54,205 bases of DNA, taken from the NCBI GenBank assembly GCA_002695035.1, contig NZNU01000037.1, forward strand, positions 1-54,205, in the 5' to 3' direction. A program made the translations under genes and the position numbers. The notes under the pieces were generated by a model. The model searched no databases. It worked only from the letters and a program-made list of their open reading frames with translations, and was not told where the DNA came from. Below are positions 16,253 to 24,823 of the stretch, in pieces (position 1 is the stretch's first letter; each line of letters opens with the position of its first letter). The stretch comes from Micavibrio sp. (GTDB taxonomy: Bacteria; Pseudomonadota; Alphaproteobacteria; Micavibrionales; Micavibrionaceae).

Positions 16253-16825
16253 CTAAGCCGCCTCACGTATTTCACGCCCAAGGCTTTCGCCCAATTGGCG
16301 CAGAGCCTCGCGCTCACGAGCGGAGATATTTAAAAGCTCAGCATTAGATTTCATGGCATTTCCACTTATGAAAGCCGAAAACCGTTCTTTCCAAACAACC
16401 CAGTAAGTATTGAGTCTCGACAAAAATCCTGATCTGTAGTCAAATTCGCGGTAAGCAAGCGCAACATTATAACCAATTTCAATAAGATTGCTTTTAAACG
16501 CCTCAATGTCCCCGCGCTCCAATTTTCCATTCAGGGCGGCTATAACATCACGGCATTCTTTAGGAACATCCTCAATATTCTCGACCCAGTTGATCCAGTC
16601 CCCGCGCTCCTTCATACATTCTTCCATAAGTGCTTGCACAAACTGGGATTTCACAAAATCTTCTGAATAAGCCATAATAAGCGTTTCCAACGCCTTTTGC
16701 TCTTCCTTGTCAGATGCATTGCCACCAGTCCCGTCTGCAAGAGACATCCATAATCCCACACGGTAAGGCAGACGAATGGCGGATTGTCTTATTTTCGGGT
16801 CTAGATCTTTGAGAGTCAGCGACAT
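16253..16825 (-). CDS. Orphan protein, TerB-like paralogue B
   Basis: 190 residues from ATG 16825. It shares order and spacing of conserved blocks with the following gene (see 15673-16230), so the two arose by tandem duplication. Distinct features are a basic insert around FLSRLNTYWVVWKERFSAF and the C-terminus REIREAA. The frame reaches back to an ATG at 16879, but a promoter (TTGCAG, 17 bases, TATACT) ends six bases before 16825 and covers that extension, so 16825 is preferred and the mRNA is predicted leaderless. It is divergent from the 874-residue orphan, the two ATGs being 84 bases apart. Confidence 0.6.
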   Translation of the reverse strand: MSLTLKDLDPKIRQSAIRLPYRVGLWMSLADGTGGNASDKEEQKALETLIMAYSEDFVKSQFVQALMEECMKERGDWINWVENIEDVPKECRDVIAALNGKLERGDIEAFKSNLIEIGYNVALAYREFDYRSGFLSRLNTYWVVWKERFSAFISGNAMKSNAELLNISAREREALRQLGESLGREIREAA

Positions 16826-16831
16826 AAAACC

Positions 16832-16860
16832 AGTATAGCAACGCCGGAGCGACCCTGCAA
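16832..16860 (-). promoter_or_regulatory. Promoter of the TerB-like pair (possibly also sucA)
   Basis: Minus strand: TTGCAG (16860-16855), 17 bases, TATACT (16837-16832), then six bases to ATG 16825. No Shine-Dalgarno. Back to back with the promoter at 16873-16902. Confidence 0.6.
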
Positions 16861-16872
16861 TCTTGAAAATTA

Positions 16873-16902
16873 TTGACATAATGAAGTAAAAGGGGATATA
16901 AC
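16873..16902 (+). promoter_or_regulatory. Promoter of the 874-residue orphan
   Basis: TTGACA (16873-16878), 18 bases, TATAAC (16897-16902), then seven bases to ATG 16910. A perfect -35 box; predicted leaderless. Only 12 bases separate it from the opposing -35 box. Confidence 0.65.
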
Positions 16903-16909
16903 TTCCTCC

Positions 16910-19534
16910 ATGGTAAATGGTATTTCACGTTACAATAAACCTCGCATAGCAAACGAAGCTCAAAAAGTTTCTCAGCCGTGGTTCGAAAAAAATGAACATG
17001 GGCAAGCAGTCATGCGCTCCGTGGCAAAGCCTGCTGTTCTTAGCGTGGATAATGCCGTCACTTATTTTGAGGCAGTTCAGATTGATCCCTCAAAAGACCA
17101 ATGGACTATAAAAGAGCACTATTTATCTTCCGAGACAGGTGAATTTATAGATAACGAAAATGATCTTGCTGTGATTGGCCAACATATGACGCATATTCGC
17201 CGATGCAACTTTGACGCAGCCCTTCTTCATATTACGGATTTTGAAACATCAGTTCCTAAAGATGCAAAATATGAGGAGGCTGTGGAATCCTTAGGCAAAC
17301 GTCATTACATATATGCTGCTGAAGGTACAGGAGACTGGTGGTTTGATGTAAACAATAACGCAGTCTCAATCGAAGAAGATCCCGAGCTTACACGCATTAC
17401 AAATAGCAATAAATTACGCGCAGCACGCCGTGCCGAAGACGCCAGAAAACGAGTATCCAACCCGGAAGAGCTTCTTCGATCGAAAAATGCCGTCATCCTG
17501 AAGGAAAGTTTCTTGCCGGCAATACGACCTATCGAAACAGGTAATTTTCTGACACGCATTTTTGATAGCGAAAAACGCGCAGTTTATAAACTACAAAAAG
17601 CCGTCAAAGAAGCAGTTGATGTAAATGACTTCAAAACATATCTCTCCTTGTTGAAGCAAGCAGAACCAGCACATATCTCACTTTTCCCCCCTGAACATGT
17701 AGCAAAATTTCTAGACTTATCTGAAAATGACAAAATTTGTGTCAGCAAAGCATTTACGACCGATCGTATGTGGGAATATTCATATAAAAAAGGGCCACTT
17801 GACCTTGAAGACAAAACCACTCTTCTTCTTGAGGCCTCCAAATTTGATCATCTGGCACGAGCTTTAGGTAATTATAAAATTCATCTTCAGGACGATTGGC
17901 TTAAAAACATGTCGACCCTGCCCGAACTTTATATGGATAAAGCGATGAAACTCTATCTGGAGGCACCGGAATCAGAGCTAAAAACAGAATTCTTCTCCAC
18001 GAACATGATGCGTATGCTTTGTACCCATATAGCCGAGACCAAATCACCAAGAATTTTGCCCGAACATAAAGGGAAAGAGCTTATTAGATTTATAGAGATG
18101 ATCAACAACCGCGCAGATCATGAAAACATATTATTTTCTGCGAAAGATACTAATGAAAAAGGCAGAGATTATTCAAATTTATGCTTCAAACTCATGCGCA
18201 GGCTACATACTTCTCTAGGTGATTATCGCGGGATATCTGCTTATGACATGTTGGGTTTTTATAAAAATTGTGCAAAAAATCCTAAACAGCGCGAAGCGTT
18301 AAGCAATTTTTTTGTCGTGCATGAGCAAATTTTTGGTTCTGATCCTGCGGATTCTTTTTACGCCATTACAGAAAATTCAAAATCATCCAATCGAACTTAT
18401 TTTATAGCTCGCGATGAAGATAAAGGTTTTATGCCTCAACAGCTTGTAGATTATTTTTACGCACAGGAAAAAGTCAGCGCGATGCAAGAATTAGATGCAT
18501 ATCTGGACAGTTTGGCAACTGAAGGCAGCCCAAATTACATTTCTTTTGATAATCAATACGCAACCAGCGGTAATAAGGCTCAACGGCAGTTGGAAATCAA
18601 GGAAGACGGGATTGAAACCCCAAAGAAAATACAACTTTCTGAGACACAAAATGCACACACGAATTTGGCGCAGCCACAACAAGAAGACAAGGCATTAATG
18701 GCTCCTCCACGCAAAGAAACGAAGCTCTCAAAGTGGTTCAACTCTATGAAGATAGAGAGCGCCAGAAAACTGCTTTTTCAGGATTTAAAAGGCGGGAAAT
18801 TTGATTATCAACCTTTCAAGAAACTTGCTGATGAGCTTGAAAGGCCTGATGCTCACGAAATATTTCAAGATGATTTACTCTTCCAGATTTTTGAGAAAGG
18901 GATAGTCAAAAATCAGGAAAATCCAAAGCCTATTAAATACTGCCTCAAATTTACAGATACACGCGCTTTCAAAGACTTAATTATAGGCTCACCTGTTATC
19001 GCAGGAAAATTCAGAACTTTTATTAACGAGTTTTTAATTGAAAAAACCAGAAATCCAGTATCTTCTTACGAAGCAAGCACCGCAGGTTTGGTTAAACAAA
19101 TCGAGGAAACAGATTTTCTTGAAGGTTTTATTTCAGAAGACACGAAGCGACGCATGTCCGCAATTCTAATTGCCAGAGATGGATCTTTTGGAGTTTTAAG
19201 TCATTTAGAGCTATCCAGTAGCATTGATTTTGATGACGATTTCAAAGATTTAATCATTGAAGAAGCCCCGCAATATTCAAATGAAAATGGTGTCGATAGA
19301 GCTCTTAGAAACTATGAAGAAGCTCTTCCTGAAATTGACAGATATTACACTGAACGCAGCGCCTCATTCGATAAGGACAGTCACTCGTCCATTTTTCAAA
19401 TACCAAATGAGGGTCAGACAAGCATACCTCAAATTGAATCTAAAACAGCTTCTTCTTTGATATCCGCAACAAGCATGGACAACACAGAGATTGTAAAAGC
19501 CCCTAACGCCAAGCTTGATGTATTTGAGCTTTAG
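16910..19534 (+). CDS. Large orphan protein (874 residues)
   Basis: A soluble, charged protein without signal peptide or membrane segment and with no family I recognise. Residues 1-200 contain predicted strands (DQWTIKEHYLSSETGEF; DNDLAVIG-like), about 200-560 look helical, 560-640 are low-complexity and Gln/Pro/Lys-rich (AQPQQEDKALMAPPRKETK), and a second helical block follows from LSKWFNSMKIESARKLLF to the C-terminus, which is Ser/Thr-rich. A two-lobed protein with a flexible hinge is likely. It is transcribed against sucD and sucA from a near-consensus promoter; the ATG is seven bases from the -10 box. Its stop is 11 bases from the end of sucD. Confidence 0.65.
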   Translation: MVNGISRYNKPRIANEAQKVSQPWFEKNEHGQAVMRSVAKPAVLSVDNAVTYFEAVQIDPSKDQWTIKEHYLSSETGEFIDNENDLAVIGQHMTHIRRCNFDAALLHITDFETSVPKDAKYEEAVESLGKRHYIYAAEGTGDWWFDVNNNAVSIEEDPELTRITNSNKLRAARRAEDARKRVSNPEELLRSKNAVILKESFLPAIRPIETGNFLTRIFDSEKRAVYKLQKAVKEAVDVNDFKTYLSLLKQAEPAHISLFPPEHVAKFLDLSENDKICVSKAFTTDRMWEYSYKKGPLDLEDKTTLLLEASKFDHLARALGNYKIHLQDDWLKNMSTLPELYMDKAMKLYLEAPESELKTEFFSTNMMRMLCTHIAETKSPRILPEHKGKELIRFIEMINNRADHENILFSAKDTNEKGRDYSNLCFKLMRRLHTSLGDYRGISAYDMLGFYKNCAKNPKQREALSNFFVVHEQIFGSDPADSFYAITENSKSSNRTYFIARDEDKGFMPQQLVDYFYAQEKVSAMQELDAYLDSLATEGSPNYISFDNQYATSGNKAQRQLEIKEDGIETPKKIQLSETQNAHTNLAQPQQEDKALMAPPRKETKLSKWFNSMKIESARKLLFQDLKGGKFDYQPFKKLADELERPDAHEIFQDDLLFQIFEKGIVKNQENPKPIKYCLKFTDTRAFKDLIIGSPVIAGKFRTFINEFLIEKTRNPVSSYEASTAGLVKQIEETDFLEGFISEDTKRRMSAILIARDGSFGVLSHLELSSSIDFDDDFKDLIIEEAPQYSNENGVDRALRNYEEALPEIDRYYTERSASFDKDSHSSIFQIPNEGQTSIPQIESKTASSLISATSMDNTEIVKAPNAKLDVFEL

Positions 19535-19535
19535 G

Positions 19536-19560
19536 AAAAAGCCGCTTAAGCAGCCTTTTT
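19536..19560 (-). terminator. Hairpin terminator of sucD
   Basis: AAAAA (19536-19540) and TTTTT (19556-19560) enclose GCCGC/GCAGC, which pair with one bulge and one mismatch (G-U in minus RNA). The element overlaps the sucD stop codon and ends in TTTTT on the minus strand. Confidence 0.5.
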
Positions 19561-20427
19561 AATCGCCTCAGCAACTGCTTCACCAAGTCCGGCTGGTGTT
19601 TCAGAAACAACAAATCCGCATTCGCGCATTTTCTTTGTTTTGGCCTCGGCTGTATCTTCTGCTCCACCGATAATCGCACCGGCATGACCCATACGTTTAC
19701 CTGGAGGGGCTGTCACACCCGCGATAAATCCGGCAATCGGTTTTTTCGTATCAAGTGAGGCATAATATTCGGCAGCTTCAATTTCAGCTGTTCCGCCGAT
19801 TTCACCAATCATCAATATGGCCTCTGTTTCCGGATCATCCATAAACATTTCAATGCAATCAATGAAGTTTGTGCCGTTTACCGGATCACCACCAATACCG
19901 ATACATGTTGACTGACCTAATCCCACAGCAGCGGTCTGGGCTACAGCTTCGTAAGTCAATGTCCCGGAACGTGAAACAATGCCGACCTTACCACGCTTAT
20001 GAATGTGACCCGGCATAATACCGATCTTGCATTCATCAGGCGTGATCACACCCGGGCAATTTGGACCGACAAGGCGTGAATTTGAGCCTTCAAGAGCGGC
20101 TTTCACCTTAATCATATCCTGAACAGGAATCCCTTCAGTAATGCAGATAATCAGCTCAATTTCAGCGTCTATCGCCTCAAGAATTGCATCTGCGGCAAAC
20201 GGTGGCGGCACGTAAATAACAGAGGCATTGCAGCCTGTTTGCGCCTTGGCCTCGGCAACCGTATTAAATACAGGTAGCCCAAGATGTTCTGTTCCGCCCT
20301 TTCCTGGAGTTACACCGCCAACCATATTCGTACCATATTCCATAGCCTGTTCAGAATGGAACGTACCTTGCGATCCGGTAAAGCCCTGGCAGATAACTTT
20401 GGTGTTTTTATCAACGAGTACTGACAT
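19546..20427 (-). CDS. sucD: Succinyl-CoA synthetase alpha subunit
   Basis: 293 residues. The N-terminal CoA-binding Rossmann domain has [19 protein letters not shown] and [11 protein letters not shown]; the C-terminal domain has [22 protein letters not shown] and the active-site histidine in [11 protein letters not shown] that carries the phosphoryl group. With SucC it converts succinyl-CoA to succinate with nucleotide triphosphate formation. GGAG precedes the ATG. sucC and sucD normally overlap or abut; here a 145-residue orphan and an opposite-strand lytic transglycosylase lie between them. Confidence 0.97.
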   Translation of the reverse strand: MSVLVDKNTKVICQGFTGSQGTFHSEQAMEYGTNMVGGVTPGKGGTEHLGLPVFNTVAEAKAQTGCNASVIYVPPPFAADAILEAIDAEIELIICITEGIPVQDMIKVKAALEGSNSRLVGPNCPGVITPDECKIGIMPGHIHKRGKVGIVSRSGTLTYEAVAQTAAVGLGQSTCIGIGGDPVNGTNFIDCIEMFMDDPETEAILMIGEIGGTAEIEAAEYYASLDTKKPIAGFIAGVTAPPGKRMGHAGAIIGGAEDTAEAKTKKMRECGFVVSETPAGLGEAVAEAIKKAA

Positions 20428-20455
20428 TTTTGAGATAACTCCTTAAAACTTTATG

Positions 20456-20893
20456 CTAAATATCATTTGCCGCAATGTATTGCGGACGTGAATAAGTCAT
20501 AGCATTTGAGGATATATTTACAAGCCCCAAATTCTCACAATCCGCATGAAATGTTGAGCGTCCCGTTTTGCGGATAAGGCTGTCAATTGTCTCCTGATCG
20601 CTTTCAACGGTTAGAGAAAAGCTGTCACGCTCCCCGCTTGGCTTACCGATAGACCCGACAACCTCACCATAAAGACCAAGCTTACCACACACTTTTCCGA
20701 ACAGTTTTGTAATATCGTGCGGTGCGTTTGGCGCTGCCTTTTCCTCAAAAGACAAACGTAAGGTCAGATCAATATTGCCGGGGTTTCCTTTATAACACCG
20801 CCCGCCCCTTTCAATCGCTTTATAAGCGGTCTCGGCCATTTCATCGCGACGCGCCTGCGGGTTGTTTTTTCTGAGCTGGGTAACTGACCCCAT
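20456..20893 (-). CDS. Orphan protein between sucC and sucD
   Basis: 145 residues, soluble, no family recognised. The start is ATG 20893, which has a full GGAGG seven bases upstream; the frame runs back to 20956 without a better start. The N-terminus (MGSVTQLRKNNPQARRDEMAE) is basic and helical; the middle (NIDLTLRLSFEEKAAPNAPH ... SFSLTVESDQETIDSLIRKT) reads as an alpha/beta domain. It ends 28 bases before the sucD ATG on the same strand and is probably co-transcribed with it, so its promoter may drive sucD. Confidence 0.6.
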   Translation of the reverse strand: MGSVTQLRKNNPQARRDEMAETAYKAIERGGRCYKGNPGNIDLTLRLSFEEKAAPNAPHDITKLFGKVCGKLGLYGEVVGSIGKPSGERDSFSLTVESDQETIDSLIRKTGRSTFHADCENLGLVNISSNAMTYSRPQYIAANDI

Positions 20894-21038
20894 GAAAACC
20901 TCCAATTTTATTATTTTCTTTTTTAAAAGATTAGCGTATTTAAAGCGCCAATTCAAAACGATAATTCAGTTTTTTCTTGCTTATGTCAATATAATTGATG
21001 TATAAATATTTCCATAATAAATAAGCGTGGGTGAGTTT

Positions 21039-22514
21039 ATGACAGATAATACAGTTCAGATAGAAAAAGAAGCTAAAGCAACTTCAAGCCAGGATGGTCG
21101 CTGGGTCATCAAAAGAGACCCCCGAAATTCTTTTCAGAGACTTTGGGAAGATGCGACCAAAGTACAAAAAGGTGCCATGCTGGGCTTAGCCGCTTTAGGT
21201 GGTTGCGCAGCGATTGCGGGCACAGGTGATCCCGATGCCGAAAGATACAGTGTGAGAGTAGATTTGCCTGCACCGACAAAAGGAGAATTTGTGTGTGGTG
21301 TGTATCACGGTGAAAGGTCAGATTATATCATCAAGAATCAGGCTGTGTGTGATGACCTTGAATATATAGTGCCCCAGCGCAATACAACTGTGAGAATTGG
21401 CGAACAATTTCAGGTCGCGGGACTAAACCGCGGAAAATTCTATGCACGCCTTGCTGGTGAAGATAAAGGATATGTTGTCCCACAGGAAAACTACCTTGCC
21501 ATTGTAGAGGCCTATCTGACCAGCATGGGTAATGATGACTATGCAAACCCGGTTCCTTTCGACTTTCTTATTTCAAAATGGAATCTGGAATCAAGACTTG
21601 GCACTTTGCAGTCTTCGCCCTACAGCTCGGCCGAAGGTTTAAACCAGTTTATTGCGGGTACAGGAATACAATTACTTCGCGAAGCCGGCGACCTTTATGG
21701 TTATGATGATGAAAAAGCAATAGCCGACAGAATTTTCAGAGAGCACGGCTCTGATTACGGGCGCGCTTCCAAGAGCTCTGAATATCAGTCTATGCATAAA
21801 CGTGTTTTCCGCGACCCATATATGAGCGCGGTAATTGGTATTCACAACACGATCAGAGGCCTGCAGAAGTTACAGAAGCTGGTCGATGACGGTGAGATGA
21901 TTACCCCTAATCGGGATGAAAACGGCAATTATTATTTAACTGCAAAAGATGCCTATATCGGGCACTTTCTGGGAGCCAATGAGAGAGGAGCGGTCAAATT
22001 TTTTGAAAAGCTAAGAACGCATGCTGCGCATAATATGTGCGATATTTTTGAAGGTGGTGTCTGCAACCGTAACAAATATTTCTTTGTGATTGATGGCGAT
22101 GACGAGCAGCTTATTCAAATGAAAAAGGACAAAGATTATGGACTAGGTAAACATACAAAGCTGATCAGAACTCATAACGGGGAATCCTATGTTGTGCCTG
22201 ATCGCCAGTTTGACGGCTATAAAATGAAGGAGCGCCAGATTGGCACAAACAGCAATGGCGACCCTGTTTACGGCAGAGTGCGCGTTCCTCAGATTCATCT
22301 TAGTGTTGAAGAGTTTTACGAGCGCATGGGCACACGTTGGGGCTTTACAGATGAGCGTATGCCGGATTTGAGCGAATGGAATCCACGCGAATTCGTACCA
22401 ACGGGGAGTGTGGAATATCCATCAGAAAGCTTTGAAGTTGCGCAAGACAATCTCAGACCTTATCGTAAGGCAACCAGATATGTCACAGCAGACAGCGTAA
22501 CTTTTACAATGTAG
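21039..22514 (+). CDS. Membrane-anchored lytic transglycosylase-like protein
   Basis: 491 residues. A 40-residue cytoplasmic tail precedes one membrane segment (about 43-62, KGAMLGLAALGGCAAIAG). An SH3-like region follows (VRIGEQFQVAGLNRGKFYAR ... KGYVVP). The catalytic domain has FLISKWNLESRLGT (Glu184 as the likely acid), SSAEGLNQFIAGTG, and the later DAYIGHFLGANERGAVKFF, matching the AYLAHFLGPGGA-type block of alphaproteobacterial SLT-fold enzymes. It should cleave peptidoglycan glycan strands. ATG 21039 is preferred to GTG 21027 by the position of GTGAG. It lies between sucC and the sucD unit on the opposite strand and ends in a strong terminator. Confidence 0.7.
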   Translation: MTDNTVQIEKEAKATSSQDGRWVIKRDPRNSFQRLWEDATKVQKGAMLGLAALGGCAAIAGTGDPDAERYSVRVDLPAPTKGEFVCGVYHGERSDYIIKNQAVCDDLEYIVPQRNTTVRIGEQFQVAGLNRGKFYARLAGEDKGYVVPQENYLAIVEAYLTSMGNDDYANPVPFDFLISKWNLESRLGTLQSSPYSSAEGLNQFIAGTGIQLLREAGDLYGYDDEKAIADRIFREHGSDYGRASKSSEYQSMHKRVFRDPYMSAVIGIHNTIRGLQKLQKLVDDGEMITPNRDENGNYYLTAKDAYIGHFLGANERGAVKFFEKLRTHAAHNMCDIFEGGVCNRNKYFFVIDGDDEQLIQMKKDKDYGLGKHTKLIRTHNGESYVVPDRQFDGYKMKERQIGTNSNGDPVYGRVRVPQIHLSVEEFYERMGTRWGFTDERMPDLSEWNPREFVPTGSVEYPSESFEVAQDNLRPYRKATRYVTADSVTFTM

Positions 22515-22530
22515 GTGAATAATCCCAATT

Positions 22531-22570
22531 AAAAAAAAGCGCGCTGGATATTTCCGACGCGCTTTTTTTT
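22531..22570. terminator. Bidirectional terminator between the transglycosylase gene and sucC
   Basis: A perfect 13-base stem: AAAAAAAAGCGCG (22531-22543) with CGCGCTTTTTTTT (22558-22570), loop of 14 bases. It provides a U-run in both directions for two convergent genes. Confidence 0.9.
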
Positions 22571-22589
22571 CGTATATATAATTTTAGAC

Positions 22590-23795
22590 TTAAGCAGCAG
22601 CCTCATGCTTTTTCGTTGCATCAACAATCTTGCGGGCGGCATCGCCAAGGTCATCGGCAGCAATAATCGGTAAACCCGAATTGTTCAGGATGTCTTTCCC
22701 TTTTTCAACATTTGTTCCTTCCAGGCGCACAACGAGAGGTACACTCAAAGACACTTCTTTTGCCGCGGCAACCACGCCTTCGGCAATGATGTCGCATTTC
22801 ATAATTCCACCAAAGATATTAACAAGAATACCTTTAACATTCGGATCGGAGAGAATGATTTTGAACGCGGCTGTCACTTTCTCGGTATTGGCTCCGCCAC
22901 CAACATCCAAAAAGTTTGCAGGTTCACCGCCATAATATTTGATGATGTCCATTGTCGACATGGCAAGTCCCGCACCATTAACCATACATCCGATATTGCC
23001 ATCGAGAGCAACGTAAGACAGGTCATATTCATGTGCTTCCTGCTCTTTTTCATCTTCTTCATCCTTATCGCGCAATTCCGCAATTTTTGGATGACGGAAT
23101 AAAGCATTGCCATCGAAAGACACTTTCGCATCCAAGGCCATGACTTCGTTTTTGTCAGTGACAATCATAGGGTTGATTTCAACTGTATCAGCATCTGTTT
23201 CAACATAAGTCTTATAAAGCGCGTTGAAGAATTTTATAGCGCTTTTCAAAGCCGCACCCTCAAGTCCAAGCGCAAAGGCAAGCTTGCGAGCGTGAAAGCC
23301 CTGCATACCTGTGACAGGGTCAATGCCGACTTTTACAATTTTTTCGGGTGTGTTTTCGGCCACATCCTCAATATCCATTCCACCTTCCGTAGACACAACA
23401 AATGTCAATTCTGACTTGGCACGGTCTAGCAGGATAGAACAGTAATATTCCTTTGAAATATCCACGCCATCAGTCACATAAAGGCGTTTCACTTCCTTGC
23501 CTTCTTCGCCAGTTTGTTTGGTCACAAGAACATTGCCCAACATGGCTTCTGCGGCGTCCCGCACATCGTCCAAAGTTTTACAAAGCCTGACACCACCCTT
23601 GCCTTCAGGATTATTGGTAAAATGTCCGGCACCGCGTCCACCTGCGTGAATTTGCGCCTTTACAACATAAAGTGGGCCTGGCAGGCTTTCTGCGGCTTTT
23701 ACAGCCTCATCCACTGTAAAGGCCACCTTGCCATCAGGCACGGCAACGCCATATGATTTCAAAAGGTCTTTGGCTTGGTATTCATGAATATTCAT
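22590..23795 (-). CDS. sucC: Succinyl-CoA synthetase beta subunit
   Basis: 401 residues from ATG 23795: [20 protein letters not shown] is the canonical SucC start, with AAAGGA before it; the frame's upstream extension to 23858 is ignored. The ATP-grasp domain shows [16 protein letters not shown] and LYVTDG, and the C-terminal domain has the nucleotide/CoA-ligase motifs [29 protein letters not shown] and [13 protein letters not shown]. An acidic insert ([16 protein letters not shown]) interrupts the normal spacing before the ALDGNIG block. It is the most upstream of the four suc genes. Confidence 0.97.
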   Translation of the reverse strand: MNIHEYQAKDLLKSYGVAVPDGKVAFTVDEAVKAAESLPGPLYVVKAQIHAGGRGAGHFTNNPEGKGGVRLCKTLDDVRDAAEAMLGNVLVTKQTGEEGKEVKRLYVTDGVDISKEYYCSILLDRAKSELTFVVSTEGGMDIEDVAENTPEKIVKVGIDPVTGMQGFHARKLAFALGLEGAALKSAIKFFNALYKTYVETDADTVEINPMIVTDKNEVMALDAKVSFDGNALFRHPKIAELRDKDEEDEKEQEAHEYDLSYVALDGNIGCMVNGAGLAMSTMDIIKYYGGEPANFLDVGGGANTEKVTAAFKIILSDPNVKGILVNIFGGIMKCDIIAEGVVAAAKEVSLSVPLVVRLEGTNVEKGKDILNNSGLPIIAADDLGDAARKIVDATKKHEAAA

Positions 23796-23958
23796 GTGTC
23801 TTTCCTTTAGAAGGTTACGTTTTAGTCTTAAAATCTTTTCCGAGTCTTTATGTATCACGGCTTACGTTTAAGAAAAAGGGAGAAATCGTGAAACAGTCTG
23901 AATCATGTGGAAATAGACACTTATAAAGCATTGAAAATGTTACCTGCTTTGATGTTAT

Positions 23959-23987
23959 TTGATTTTAATGCGCCCATCCTTTATACT
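23959..23987 (+). promoter_or_regulatory. Promoter of the 238-residue orphan
   Basis: TTGATT (23959-23964), 17 bases, TATACT (23982-23987), seven bases to ATG 23995. No Shine-Dalgarno. Confidence 0.6.
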
Positions 23988-23994
23988 TCGAATT

Positions 23995-24711
23995 ATGAAT
24001 AGTACTGCCCAAACCAGTTTTGCAAAAGAACTTGATCACCGCGATGCCGGATTTTTGCCACATGGCACTGTCGCCTCGGAAACACCTTCGCTTTTAAACA
24101 ATGATGTTTGGAGCCGTATTTTTACAGATTTCCGTTCCGGTGGTGTTGTCCAAGGGCGCACCGTTGGTTCACATTCTATTGAAGGTCGTGCCGGCGCTGA
24201 TAATCAGGGCACGGATGCTGAAAAGGCCGCGTTTTTAAAACGCGCCCAGATGCAAAGAATATTTGCCTCAACCGCTATAGGCGCTCAGTACTTCACGCCG
24301 CAAAATATTGCAATAAGCAGTCATGCCTTGGAAGATTTGCAAGACGCGTTGGAAAATCTGGAGCTAAGCTCGGGCATAAAAGTACGTGATCCTGAAATTA
24401 CCGATGCGGTAGATAGCAAAATTGAGGAATATGATATTACACCTGAAGATCTGGGTGTATCGCCAAATGCCGCACCTCAAGATGCAGATTCAATGATGGA
24501 AAACTTACAACGCAACAGACCTGAATTATTTAATCAGGGCGCGCCTGAGGTAAATAGGCCCTGTATCACTGCACGCGAAATCGAAAGCATGTGTGATGGT
24601 CAGGGCTATGACCCTGAAATGTCTTCACTGTTCGTATATGGTGTGATCAGACGCGAAGCCGTTACAGAAGTTGCCCCCAAGCCCGAATTGGCCGGCCCCG
24701 CACCGTCATAA
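23995..24711 (+). CDS. Orphan acidic protein (238 residues)
   Basis: No recognised family, signal peptide or membrane segment. It begins MNSTAQTSFAKELDHRDAG; residues about 45-75 are Gly/Ser-rich (FRSGGVVQGRTVGSHSIEG), the middle is helical (KRAQMQRIFASTAIGAQYF; SSHALEDLQDALENLELS), and the C-terminus is acidic and proline-rich. ATG 23995 is chosen because the promoter ends seven bases before it and overlaps the upstream extension to 23959. It opens a run of four plus-strand genes ending with two peptidoglycan hydrolases, each apparently with its own promoter. Confidence 0.55.
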   Translation: MNSTAQTSFAKELDHRDAGFLPHGTVASETPSLLNNDVWSRIFTDFRSGGVVQGRTVGSHSIEGRAGADNQGTDAEKAAFLKRAQMQRIFASTAIGAQYFTPQNIAISSHALEDLQDALENLELSSGIKVRDPEITDAVDSKIEEYDITPEDLGVSPNAAPQDADSMMENLQRNRPELFNQGAPEVNRPCITAREIESMCDGQGYDPEMSSLFVYGVIRREAVTEVAPKPELAGPAPS

Positions 24712-24811
24712 TACTCTAAGTTATAAAGCCACTTATTTTCCTTTATTTAACAATATTTTCAGTGGTTTATCAGCGTTAACTTATGTTAACTAAAATTTTA
24801 CCTATTTTCCA

Positions 24812-24817
24812 TATACT
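24812..24817 (+). promoter_or_regulatory. -10 box of the coiled-coil orphan gene
   Basis: TATACT (24812-24817) with six bases to ATG 24824. No good -35 lies at 16-18 bases; TTAACT at 24786-24791 is 20 bases away. Geometry agrees with the leaderless pattern of the window. Confidence 0.4.
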
Positions 24818-24823
24818 AATTGT

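Noticed and set aside
21180-21230. ALGGC in the transglycosylase considered as a lipobox.
   Set aside because: It lies about 55 residues from the N-terminus, behind a long polar tail, and glycine at -2 is atypical; a plain membrane anchor fits better.
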